Assembly: GCA_964646405.1 (NCBI GenBank)
Contig: CAZYDV010000381.1
Span: forward strand, 1-5,623
Length of the DNA stretch: 5,623 bases
Source of the DNA: CAKZSB01 sp964646405
Lineage (GTDB): Bacteria > Pseudomonadota > Gammaproteobacteria > Granulosicoccales > Granulosicoccaceae
Direction of reading: 5' to 3'
Of this stretch, positions 1-5,623 are shown piece by piece (within the stretch, counting starts at the first letter, position 1; every line of letters begins with the position of its first letter). The position numbers and the translations under genes were made by a program. Below the pieces are notes generated by a model, which saw only the letters and a list, made by a program, of their open reading frames with translations, was not told where the DNA came from and ran no database searches.

Positions 1-406
1 CATCGCTGTCCGCGGTCTCAGTCGGATCATTCGGGAACGCATCGCGGTTGTCGCCAGTGCCATCGCCATCGCTGTCCGCGGTCTCAGTCGGATCATTCGG
101 GAACGCATCGCGGTTGTCGCCGGTACCGTCGCCATCACTGTCGGCGGTTTCAGATGGATCATTCGGGAACGCATCGCGGTTGTCGCCGGTACCGTCGCCA
201 TCACTGTCGGCGGTTTCTGTGGGATCGTTCGGAAACGTATCGCTATTGTCGCCAGTGCCGTCGCCATCGCTGTCGGTGGTCTCTGTTGGATCGTTCGGAA
301 ACGCATCGCTATTGTCACCGGTACCGTCGCCGTCACTGTCAGTGGTCTCTGTTGGATCATTTGGAAATGCGTCATTCTGATCATCGACACCATCGCCGTC
401 AGAATC
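1..406 (-). repeat. TSP3 repeat block 2, nearly identical 66-bp units (runs off left edge)
   Basis: Residues 995-1129 form six full 22-residue units and the first three residues of a seventh. The first unit (DGVDDQND) is the most diverged. By eye the DNA of bases 4-69 and 70-135 differs at 3 of 66 positions, and 70-135 and 136-201 at 5 of 66. Similarity therefore rises toward the left edge, as expected of recent tandem expansion. Function as in block 1: calcium-binding spacer toward whatever lies at the C-terminus. Confidence 0.93.
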
Positions 407-3388
407 GGTCACCAGGAAAAAAACTGTGTCCGATCCTGGTCCCGAAAATTCGCCGGATAAAACCGGTACGCCCCAGTCCGTGCCATTGCTGCTGACATGA
501 ATCTCGTAGGCTTTTATCGATCCGTTTCCATAGTTGGCGCGTGGCTGATAGGTCAGTGCGGTCAGCGAGTTGGAAGTCCCCATATCGATAACTAACCGGT
601 GCGGATGAGGCAGGTCGTTCTCACTGCCTTCAAATTCAGACCAGGCCGTGTGCCAGATACTGGCCGGGTCGCCGTCCAGTACGTCTGCAGGCGGCGCAGG
701 GAATTCCCCGGTTTCCTCGCTGCTGGCAGTCGCGGTCCAACCACTGCGATCAAGCGATTGCCCGTCTGCATCGAGCAGATAGATTTCTGCCGCCGAGGCC
801 CAGGGCTTTGAATTAATCTCCGACAGCGCGGTCAGGCGCACGTAGCGCGCGACGATCAGATCACCAAACGGTGCAGGATCGGTGTTGTCGCCAATGCCGT
901 CACCGTCGCTGTCAGCCGATTCAGACGGGTCGTTGGGAAATGCATCGGCATTGTCGCCCACGCCATCGCCGTCGCTATCGGTTGTTTCGTCTGGATTGTC
1001 GGGAAAGGCGTCGGCGTTGTCACCTGTGCCATCGCCGTCGCTATCGGCTGATTCGTTGGGGTCGTTGGGAAAGGCGTCGGCGTTATCGCCAATGCCATCG
1101 CCATCGGTGTCGGCTGATTCGTTCGGATTGTTGGGAAACACATCGGCATTGTTGCCCACGCCGTCGCCGTCGTTGTCTGTTGTTTCAGTTGGATCGTTGG
1201 GAAAGGCGTCAGCGTTGTCGCCAATGCCATCGTCATCGGTGTCAGCTGATTCGTTGGGGTCATTGGGAAACACATCGGAATTGTCACCCACGCCATCGCC
1301 GTCGCTGTCTGTTGTTTCAGTTGGATCGTTGGGAAACACATCGGCATTATCACCAACACCGTCGCCATCGGAATCGGCTGTCTCGGTCGGGTCGTTGGGG
1401 AAAGCGTCGTCGGTGTCGATAACGCCATCACCGTCTGAATCTGGCAGCGATTCGGCCTGTACCACCTGAATGGTACGCCCGACGGATGGCGTGCCGTCAT
1501 CGTTCAACGCAAACAGCCAATAGTAACCGGGAATCAATATATTCGGGTTGGGATTAAATTCCAGCGTGTGGTCTCCACCACCGATATCCTCACTCGTAAC
1601 CGATAAGAATCGCTGGTCGGTGTTCATGTGGTGTGTGGTACCTGACAGACGCACCACACTGAAGCGGCGGGTATCGCCACTCGCGCTGACGACGATTTGC
1701 GAGCCCGCCGCGATCTGTTCAGGAGCATCGAGTATGGTCGGGCGGTTGCGGCTGGTACCGTCACTGTTGAAGAGATAGGGCGGAGTGAAAATCTGTCCGT
1801 CCAGATGGTTGGCCCCACAGCCGTTACCGCACGCGCCACCGCCAGCCGACAGCACTCGCCCGTCCTTTAGCAACAGGGCGATTGAATGGTAGTTGCGGGG
1901 AACAGAAATTCCGTCTGTCTGTCGCCAGCTATCAGTATCAGGGTTGTAGATTTCAGTGGGAAACACTGAAAGTGCATCGTTGAACAGTTTTCCGGTCGCG
2001 TTGCCGCCAACAACCAGTACTTCGCCAGTCGGTAGAGTGACCGAATTGCTCAGCGTGCGTGCGTGGTTCATAGGTGCGGCGCGGATCACCTGCGGCGTTG
2101 GGCCCAGCAGATCCACCTTGTACACATCGCGCGTTGATGTAGCCGGTGATACGCGGCGATCACTACCGCCGACCAGCAATACCTTGCCCGCTTCATAGGT
2201 GACAGCGTTGCCCCACATTCTGGCCCTGCCATCGGTAAGCTGCCCCAACACCTCGTTGCCGCCACTATTCAACGGATCGAACAGGTGAAGTGTTTCGCTG
2301 GGGCCGCCGTGAAAGACTCTTCCATCCGGTGCCAACGCAAGATGAGCCCACCACTGCATGGTCGAGGCACCGGACGGACTGGACGCTGAGTTGATCGCAA
2401 CCTGTTCGTTAAGCAGAGTCTGCATACTGGAGTTAGGTGTTCGAACCCAACTGTTATTGTCCGGGTTGTAGAGTTCTGATCGATTGCCTGCAGACTTTGC
2501 GAAGGTGGAGAAAATCTGATTGTCCGGCATCGTGATGTTGGTGCCGTACCAGCGCCGGTCATTCATATTAGCCAGCGGTGACCAGGTCATACTGATCGGG
2601 TCGAACTGACTGGTTCGGGTGTCATCCGGGTTGCCACCCGAGGCGACAATGGTGCCATCCTCAAGTGTTGATATGCCGGCACAGAACATATCGTGGAAAT
2701 TGCTGTCCGCGTTTTGAAAGGTATTGTTTGTCGGGTCGAACAGTGTGGCGTGAGTAAATTCGCGATTGGACGGGAAAGCGTTGGTTTCAGTGGATGACCA
2801 TGACAATATTCTACCGTCAGGAAGGTTGGCTGCCGATATCGCAATATGCGGCCACTGAATTACCTCGCTCCACTCTCCAATTTCCGATTTGCCCTGTAGG
2901 GTTCCGTTCAACTGGCCATCGGCCGGGATTGCGCCAAACACGCCATTTTCAACCCGGTATAAAACATCCAGGACCTGCGCGCCGGTGCGTTCGAAGAACT
3001 CAACCCGGAGTGAATAGACACCCGGGTTGAGAAAAAACTCGCCACTGACCGTTACCGCCCCATGTAACCCGTCGTTGTCGACTACCAGAATGTTGTCGAT
3101 GAACAGTTTCGAGCCGTCATCAGATGTCGTATGAAACTCATAGGTAGCGGCCGTGGTGACGGTAAGCTGGTTGGTGAAGACCAGGCCGATATTGTCCGGA
3201 TTGTTGCTTACAACCGACAGGTCGATCACATCGGTCGAGCCAGTACTGACGGGGGTCAGAAGGGTAAAGTCTGGCAGCGTGGTGAATGTGCCATTGTAGA
3301 CACTGTAAGAGAACTGTGCTGATGCGATAGACGCATACGCTGTGCACAGCAAAACAAAAACGACTCGAAAGCTTGCATGTACTGACAC
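1..3388 (-). CDS. Secreted galactose-oxidase-like copper radical oxidase with PA14, TSP3 repeats and discoidin domain (C-terminus cut by window)
   Basis: The frame is open from a GTG at 3388 to the left edge, giving 1129 residues and no stop. GTG is chosen because an in-frame TAA lies six codons upstream, a GGGA ribosome site sits 6 bases before it, and it yields a signal peptide (about 1-24, cut at ASA|Q). Domains in order are PA14 (about 26-155, with DDGSKLFID at 90-98 and VVDNDG at 102-107), a Kelch-type oxidase propeller (about 160-548), the DUF1929-like C-terminal oxidase domain (about 550-641), TSP3 block 1 (650-837), F5/8 type C (838-994) and TSP3 block 2 (995 onward). Recalled fungal galactose oxidase residues Cys228, Tyr272, Tyr495, His496 and His581 match Cys236 (in MFCAG), Tyr281, Tyr500, His501 and His586 (in HHMNTDQR). 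Spacings are 45 and 86 residues against 44 and 86. Known family chemistry is copper-dependent oxidation of a primary alcohol or aldehyde to yield hydrogen peroxide. Secretion and activity are inferred; the substrate is unknown. Any C-terminal anchor or sorting signal lies outside the window. Confidence 0.93.
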   Translation of the reverse strand, partial: MSVHASFRVVFVLLCTAYASIASAQFSYSVYNGTFTTLPDFTLLTPVSTGSTDVIDLSVVSNNPDNIGLVFTNQLTVTTAATYEFHTTSDDGSKLFIDNILVVDNDGLHGAVTVSGEFFLNPGVYSLRVEFFERTGAQVLDVLYRVENGVFGAIPADGQLNGTLQGKSEIGEWSEVIQWPHIAISAANLPDGRILSWSSTETNAFPSNREFTHATLFDPTNNTFQNADSNFHDMFCAGISTLEDGTIVASGGNPDDTRTSQFDPISMTWSPLANMNDRRWYGTNITMPDNQIFSTFAKSAGNRSELYNPDNNSWVRTPNSSMQTLLNEQVAINSASSPSGASTMQWWAHLALAPDGRVFHGGPSETLHLFDPLNSGGNEVLGQLTDGRARMWGNAVTYEAGKVLLVGGSDRRVSPATSTRDVYKVDLLGPTPQVIRAAPMNHARTLSNSVTLPTGEVLVVGGNATGKLFNDALSVFPTEIYNPDTDSWRQTDGISVPRNYHSIALLLKDGRVLSAGGGACGNGCGANHLDGQIFTPPYLFNSDGTSRNRPTILDAPEQIAAGSQIVVSASGDTRRFSVVRLSGTTHHMNTDQRFLSVTSEDIGGGDHTLEFNPNPNILIPGYYWLFALNDDGTPSVGRTIQVVQAESLPDSDGDGVIDTDDAFPNDPTETADSDGDGVGDNADVFPNDPTETTDSDGDGVGDNSDVFPNDPNESADTDDDGIGDNADAFPNDPTETTDNDGDGVGNNADVFPNNPNESADTDGDGIGDNADAFPNDPNESADSDGDGTGDNADAFPDNPDETTDSDGDGVGDNADAFPNDPSESADSDGDGIGDNTDPAPFGDLIVARYVRLTALSEINSKPWASAAEIYLLDADGQSLDRSGWTATASSEETGEFPAPPADVLDGDPASIWHTAWSEFEGSENDLPHPHRLVIDMGTSNSLTALTYQPRANYGNGSIKAYEIHVSSNGTDWGVPVLSGEFSGPGSDTVFFLVTDSDGDGVDDQNDAFPNDPTETTDSDGDGTGDNSDAFPNDPTETTDSDGDGTGDNSDTFPNDPTETADSDGDGTGDNRDAFPNDPSETADSDGDGTGDNRDAFPNDPTETADSDGDGTGDNRDAFPNDPTETADSD
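407..877 (-). other. F5/8 type C (discoidin-like) domain of the oxidase
   Basis: Residues 838-994, between the two TSP3 blocks, carry the pattern of bacterial F5/8C modules: ARYVRLTALSEIN near 847, AAEIYLLDADG, then SIWHTAWS, HPHRLVIDMG, and an ending with YEIHVSSNGTDWG. Such domains usually bind carbohydrate or a surface ligand. In fungal galactose oxidase a related module precedes the catalytic domain; here it follows it. Ligand unknown. Confidence 0.82.
878..1441 (-). repeat. TSP3 calcium-binding repeat block 1 (8.5 units of 66 bp)
   Basis: Residues 650-837 consist of eight 22-residue units plus a partial ninth, with consensus DSDGDGxGDNxDxFPNDP followed by a TET[TA] or [NS]ESA tail. The DxDxDG spacing is that of thrombospondin type 3 / EF-like calcium loops, so each unit probably binds calcium and the block forms a stiff linker between the oxidase and discoidin domains. 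The units are well diverged at DNA level. Units 3-4 and 5-6 resemble each other as pairs (V-F-P unit ending ESA, then DTD...GIGDN unit), suggesting an old 132-bp duplication. Unit 5 has GNN in place of GDN and unit 4 has DDD in place of DGD, so some loops are imperfect. Confidence 0.92.
3317..3388 (-). other. Signal peptide of the oxidase
   Basis: Residues 1-24 show a short n-region with one Arg and one His (VSVHASFR), a hydrophobic core (VVFVLLCTAYASI) and an A-S-A motif before Gln25, the classic -3/-1 small-residue pattern of signal peptidase I. The single Cys15 lies inside the core and is not followed by a lipobox-style small residue at +1, so a lipoprotein is unlikely. This supports export through Sec. 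No twin-arginine motif is present. Confidence 0.85.
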
Positions 3389-3394
3389 TTGAAT

Positions 3395-3399
3395 TCCCG
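3395..3399 (-). promoter_or_regulatory. Ribosome binding site deciding a GTG start
   Basis: On the minus strand CGGGA lies 6 bases before the GTG at 3388. An in-frame TAA stands just before it, so no earlier start is possible in this frame. The GTG is the only candidate that keeps the whole signal peptide. Confidence 0.7.
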
Positions 3400-3410
3400 T
3401 TTTTTAGCTG

Positions 3411-3442
3411 CCACGGCCTGGTTCCCGGGCTCGTGTCCGTGG
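3411..3442 (-). other. Possible hairpin in the oxidase leader
   Basis: Six-base arms CCACGG and CCGTGG with a 20-base loop containing CCCGGG lie 12 bases upstream of the ribosome site. The stem is GC-rich but the loop is long, so it may be chance. No T-run follows, so it is not a terminator. Confidence 0.25.
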
Positions 3443-3683
3443 ACTGGCGTCAGTCGGCGGTAAACTGTGCCGTGGATCGCGAGCGGGATACGACAGGTAT
3501 TTCCTGCATACACACGGTGCCTGGACGATCTGATGTGGTCATGCAGGTGCGCACCGTTCGGGCAGTATATTCAGGCACAGACAGGTCAACTGACTGGCAC
3601 TTTGCAAGTCGCTTATCGAGTCATACTATTTTTTTGAACTGTGACCTGGTTGTCAGCAGACGGGGTTACTAACTTTTAGTGCG

Positions 3684-4871
3684 TCAGCTTGTCCTGGTAG
3701 GGATATCAATGCGTTTGCCGCGCGGTATCTCGGCGAGCTTGTCGTAGAATGGCATCTCTACCAGTGTGGCGGGATGCATGTTGCCGTCGCGACAGCCCAC
3801 ACGCATCGCCTCGCCGGCGCTCGCGCCACCACTATCCAGTCTGACAATACCGATGCCATGGCCAAGGTAGGGTGAGATCGCACCGGCGGTCACTTTGCCG
3901 GTCTGGCCGTTGCGGCCCTCGACGGGCGCTGCAATCAGTGGCTCGCCGCTGTCGCATTGCACACCGAACAAGCGCAGTTCACGCGGTGCCTTGCGCAGCG
4001 CGTCCTGGCCGATGAAATGGCCTTTGTCTTCATCGACAAACCGGCCGAGTCCGACATCATAGGGTGTGGTGGTGAGATCGAAGTCTGAACCGGCATTGAG
4101 TATGCCCGCCTCGATTCGGCGGATATTCATGGCGTCGAGTCCAAAAATCTCAAGCCCGTGCGGTTCCCCGGCGGCCTTCAGGTGTGCCCAGATCGCGTCG
4201 GCGTCATGGTGGGGTTCGGTGTAGAACTCCCAGCCCAGTTCATTGGTATAGCCGGTGCGGCTGATAACCAGTTGCTGGTCGCCGAAATCGACCCTGGCGA
4301 TCGCAAAATAGCCGAACGGTTCCGGCATGACGCCACCATTGGCCGCCTGCAGAATCTTCATCGCGTTGGGGCCTTGAACTTGTGAAACATAGACTTGCGG
4401 ATCACTGATCTGTACGTCGAGGCCGACTGCGTGGGCGCGCGCCCAGCTATAGAAATCACCGTCCGCCTGGGCGTACCAGAAGCGATCGTCGGCCAGGCGC
4501 AACAGAATGCCATCGACAAGCAGGCCGCCATCCTCGTAGCAGGCCAGTCCATAGCCGCAACGGTTGTTTTTCACGCGCGTGATATCTTTGGTGAAGAGCC
4601 TGTCCAGCAGGCGTTCGGCGTCCGGACCCTCAAATTGCAGCGGCAGCTCACCGGTGTTCAACAGTGCCGCTTTCTGTCGTAACAGCCAATAGGCATCTTC
4701 GGTGGATTGGGTGTCGAAACAACAGGCCATGTGGCGGCGGTTGTAGACACAATAGTGCGGCCCCAAAGGCCGCTCTATTTCGTGGTAGGGATGGCGCGAT
4801 AGACTGTAGTCCCAACCGGCGCCAGGCAGGCTTGAAACCAGATCTCGGGTGTCGCCGTCACTTGAATTCAA
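3684..4871 (-). CDS. GcvT-family (aminomethyltransferase-like) folate-binding protein
   Basis: A 395-residue protein of the size usual for glycine cleavage T-protein relatives. The N-terminal folate-binding part spans about 40-290 and includes YWLLRQKAALLNTGE (61-75), QFEGPDAERLL (79-89), QVQGPNAMKIL (164-174), ISRTGYTNELGWEFY (203-217) and RRIEAGI (251-257). The C-terminal barrel is about 297-378. Asp120 in GGLLVDGI aligns by eye with the catalytic Asp of the T-protein IDDLIV motif. Known relatives move a one-carbon group from an amine or sulfonium compound to tetrahydrofolate in the cytosol. The sequence differs clearly from true GcvT (no DVSHM-type motif) and no gcvH or gcvP is beside it, so a specialised demethylase, loosely like DmdA, is more likely than glycine cleavage. 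Substrate unknown. The TTG start at 4871 is uncertain: the frame has no ATG or GTG between the upstream TAA and Met48, and Met48 would remove conserved N-terminal sequence. Confidence 0.85.
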   Translation of the reverse strand: MNSSDGDTRDLVSSLPGAGWDYSLSRHPYHEIERPLGPHYCVYNRRHMACCFDTQSTEDAYWLLRQKAALLNTGELPLQFEGPDAERLLDRLFTKDITRVKNNRCGYGLACYEDGGLLVDGILLRLADDRFWYAQADGDFYSWARAHAVGLDVQISDPQVYVSQVQGPNAMKILQAANGGVMPEPFGYFAIARVDFGDQQLVISRTGYTNELGWEFYTEPHHDADAIWAHLKAAGEPHGLEIFGLDAMNIRRIEAGILNAGSDFDLTTTPYDVGLGRFVDEDKGHFIGQDALRKAPRELRLFGVQCDSGEPLIAAPVEGRNGQTGKVTAGAISPYLGHGIGIVRLDSGGASAGEAMRVGCRDGNMHPATLVEMPFYDKLAEIPRGKRIDIPTRTS

Positions 4872-4905
4872 AAGCGTGCGCTCTGGATCGAAGATTGAGT
4901 GGCTT

Positions 4906-4927
4906 CGCCGGTAAACTTTTACCAGCG
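4906..4927. promoter_or_regulatory. 22-bp dyad, candidate operator upstream of the GcvT-family gene
   Basis: Core arms GGTAAA (4910-4915) and TTTACC (4918-4923) flank a 2-base centre. After one mismatch the symmetry resumes with CGC (4906-4908) and GCG (4925-4927), so 9 of 10 pairs match. It lies 34 bases before the TTG start. The length, tight centre and position suit a dimeric repressor or activator, and the TAAA/TTTA layout recalls LacI-type operators. No regulator gene is visible in the window, so its binding protein is unknown. Confidence 0.45.
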
Positions 4928-4979
4928 CAGAACAAAGGCTGAGTCTACCGCAACGTTAGGGGCGAATCTTCACGGCAGC

Positions 4980-4995
4980 TGGCGCAACGGCGCCA
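4980..4995 (-). other. Small GC-rich hairpin just after the transporter stop
   Basis: TGGCGC and GCGCCA arms with a 4-base loop begin 3 bases downstream of the transporter TGA. This is where a terminator would be, but no T-run follows on the minus strand. It could slow or attenuate transcription into the GcvT-family gene, stabilise the transporter message end, or be chance. Confidence 0.35.
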
Positions 4996-4998
4996 TGA

Positions 4999-5623
4999 TC
5001 AGGGGGCGCGGGTGACGCGTTCCCGATAGCCGATATACAAGCCACAGCCGACGATGATCGACGTACCCAGCCAGGTCCAGGCATCGGGGAAGTCGCCAAA
5101 AACCGCGAGCCCCAGCAGTGTGGCGCCAACGATCTGGCCGTAGGCTGCTGGCGCGAGCAGTGACGCCTGTGCGTACTGGAAGGCCTTCACCACAAAATAG
5201 TGGCCAAGACCGCCAACCATACCGGCCGTCGACAACAGTATGATCTGCTGCGTGGTGTGTGGTGTTTGCCAGAAAAATGGAATTATCGCAGTGCTGACGA
5301 TGGCGCCAACCAGCGCCGTCCAGGTAATCGTTGTCGCGGGTTTGTCACTGGCAGATATTTTTCGTGTGTAGATCTGATACAGCCCGTAGCAAAGGGCTGT
5401 CACCAGCACCAGCACAGCCAGTGGGTGTATCGCGCCGCTGCCGGGGCGTATAACGATCAGCGCGCCGATGAATCCGGCAAACACCGCGGCCCAGCGGCGC
5501 CAGCCAACTTGTTCACCCAGTATGGGTATCGACAGCGCCGTGACCACAAAGGGCGACGTAAATCCGATGATCGCCGCGGTGGCCAGCGGCACATAGCCCA
5601 ATGCCGTGAAATAACAGACGGTC
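4999..5623 (-). CDS. EamA/DMT-superfamily transporter, C-terminal part (N-terminus beyond right edge)
   Basis: The frame enters from the right edge and ends with TGA at 4999-5001, giving 207 visible residues. Members are usually about 280-300 residues with ten membrane helices in two EamA repeats, so roughly the first 80-90 residues are missing. The visible start, YFTALGYVPLATA then SPFVVTALSIPILGE, WRRWAAVFAGFIGALIVIRPG, is the typical end of the first EamA repeat. Further hydrophobic stretches follow: HPLAVLVLVTALCYGLYQIY, ITWTALVGAIVSTAIIPFFW, IILLSTAGMVGGLGHYFVVKAF, SLLAPAAYGQIVGATLLGLAVFG and TWLGTSIIVGCGLYIGY, with a short basic tail (RERVTRAP). This inner-membrane family carries amino acids, nucleosides, S-adenosylmethionine or other metabolites; the substrate cannot be told here. 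A TTG inside the frame at 5601 is not the start, because conserved sequence continues upstream of it. It is co-directional with the GcvT-family gene 127 bp downstream. Confidence 0.92.
   Translation of the reverse strand, partial: TVCYFTALGYVPLATAAIIGFTSPFVVTALSIPILGEQVGWRRWAAVFAGFIGALIVIRPGSGAIHPLAVLVLVTALCYGLYQIYTRKISASDKPATTITWTALVGAIVSTAIIPFFWQTPHTTQQIILLSTAGMVGGLGHYFVVKAFQYAQASLLAPAAYGQIVGATLLGLAVFGDFPDAWTWLGTSIIVGCGLYIGYRERVTRAP

Larger units (their letters stand above)
3389..3683. other. Intergenic spacer between the GcvT-family gene and the oxidase
   Basis: This stretch must hold any promoter for the oxidase and the end of the upstream transcript. I see no rho-independent terminator: the short dyad near 3642-3655 is followed by an A-run, not a T-run, in the direction of transcription. 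Besides the ribosome site, the only structure is an inverted repeat CCACGG (3411-3416) / CCGTGG (3437-3442) in the untranslated leader, close to the ribosome site. No small gene is convincing. Confidence 0.6.

Noticed and set aside
1..1441. 66-bp direct repeats considered as a CRISPR array or intergenic satellite
   Set aside because: There are no unique spacers between short repeats; the period is a multiple of three, the frame stays open and the units encode a known calcium-binding motif.
882..1469. Plus-strand open frame of 195 codons rich in Ser and Pro, and a similar one at 48-380
   Set aside because: They are antisense shadows of the TSP3 repeats: the periodic S-P-S-P-S-L-S pattern follows exactly from reversing the GDGDSD codons, and the minus-strand frame is continuous with a signal peptide and known domains.
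856..1500. Minus-strand open frame of 214 codons with periodic MAMA/PTTPTNQP sequence
   Set aside because: It is an alternate frame of the same repeat block. The frame giving DSDGDG repeats is continuous with the oxidase on one side and the discoidin domain on the other.
3564..3589. Possible minus-strand promoter: TTGACC and TATACT
   Set aside because: The hexamers look fair but are only 14 bases apart, too short for a usual sigma-70 promoter, so I do not call it.
3642..3655. Short dyad TGAC/GTCA downstream of the GcvT-family stop as a terminator
   Set aside because: The stem is only four base pairs and is followed by an A-run rather than a T-run in the direction of transcription.
3373..3672. 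Plus-strand open frame of 99 codons covering the spacer
   Set aside because: It begins with TTG inside the oxidase signal peptide region, has no evident ribosome site, no recognisable motif, and an irregular composition.
3391..4869. GAATTCAAGTG shared by the starts of the oxidase and the GcvT-family gene
   Set aside because: An 11-base match is expected a few times by chance in a window of this length, and the flanking bases differ. In one case the GTG is the start codon, in the other it is out of frame.

Overview
The window holds three genes, all on the minus strand, so transcription runs from high to low coordinates. From upstream to downstream they are: the C-terminal part of an EamA/DMT-type membrane transporter (start beyond the right edge), a complete GcvT-family folate-binding protein, and a very large secreted galactose-oxidase-like protein whose C-terminus runs off the left edge. 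No RNA gene, insertion sequence, CRISPR array or phage gene was seen. The DNA is moderately GC-rich with dense coding. The domain style of the secreted protein (PA14, calcium-binding thrombospondin type 3 repeats, discoidin domain) and the two inner-membrane/cytosolic genes fit a free-living Gram-negative bacterium. A marine gammaproteobacterium is my guess, not something the sequence proves.

Bases 1-3388 (minus) are one open frame of 1129 codons with no stop. I translated it codon by codon across the whole stretch and saw no frameshift. In order it encodes a signal peptide, a PA14 domain, a Kelch-type galactose/glyoxal oxidase domain followed by its C-terminal (DUF1929-like) domain, a block of 8.5 thrombospondin type 3 (TSP3) repeats, a discoidin/F5-8 type C domain, and a second TSP3 block cut by the window edge. 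All five residues that build the copper and Tyr-Cys radical site of galactose oxidase are present with almost identical spacing. It should therefore be an active extracellular copper radical oxidase, but its substrate cannot be read from the sequence. The tandem 66-bp repeats are the main repetitive feature and are most alike at the left edge.

Bases 3389-3683 are a spacer that must hold the oxidase promoter; the only clear signal is the ribosome binding site. Bases 3684-4871 encode the GcvT-family protein, which appears to start at TTG because its frame has no ATG or GTG before residue 48. Bases 4872-4998 are a 127-bp spacer with a strong dyad (4906-4927), a plausible operator, and a small hairpin just after the transporter stop. 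Bases 4999-5623 encode the transporter fragment.

The transporter and the GcvT-family protein may form a small uptake/catabolism unit for a methylated compound, but this rests only on their order and direction. The oxidase, 295 bp further on, probably has its own promoter and may be functionally unrelated. The most notable item is the oxidase itself, for its domain architecture and altered second-sphere position. I did not find evidence of a wholly new multi-gene system.
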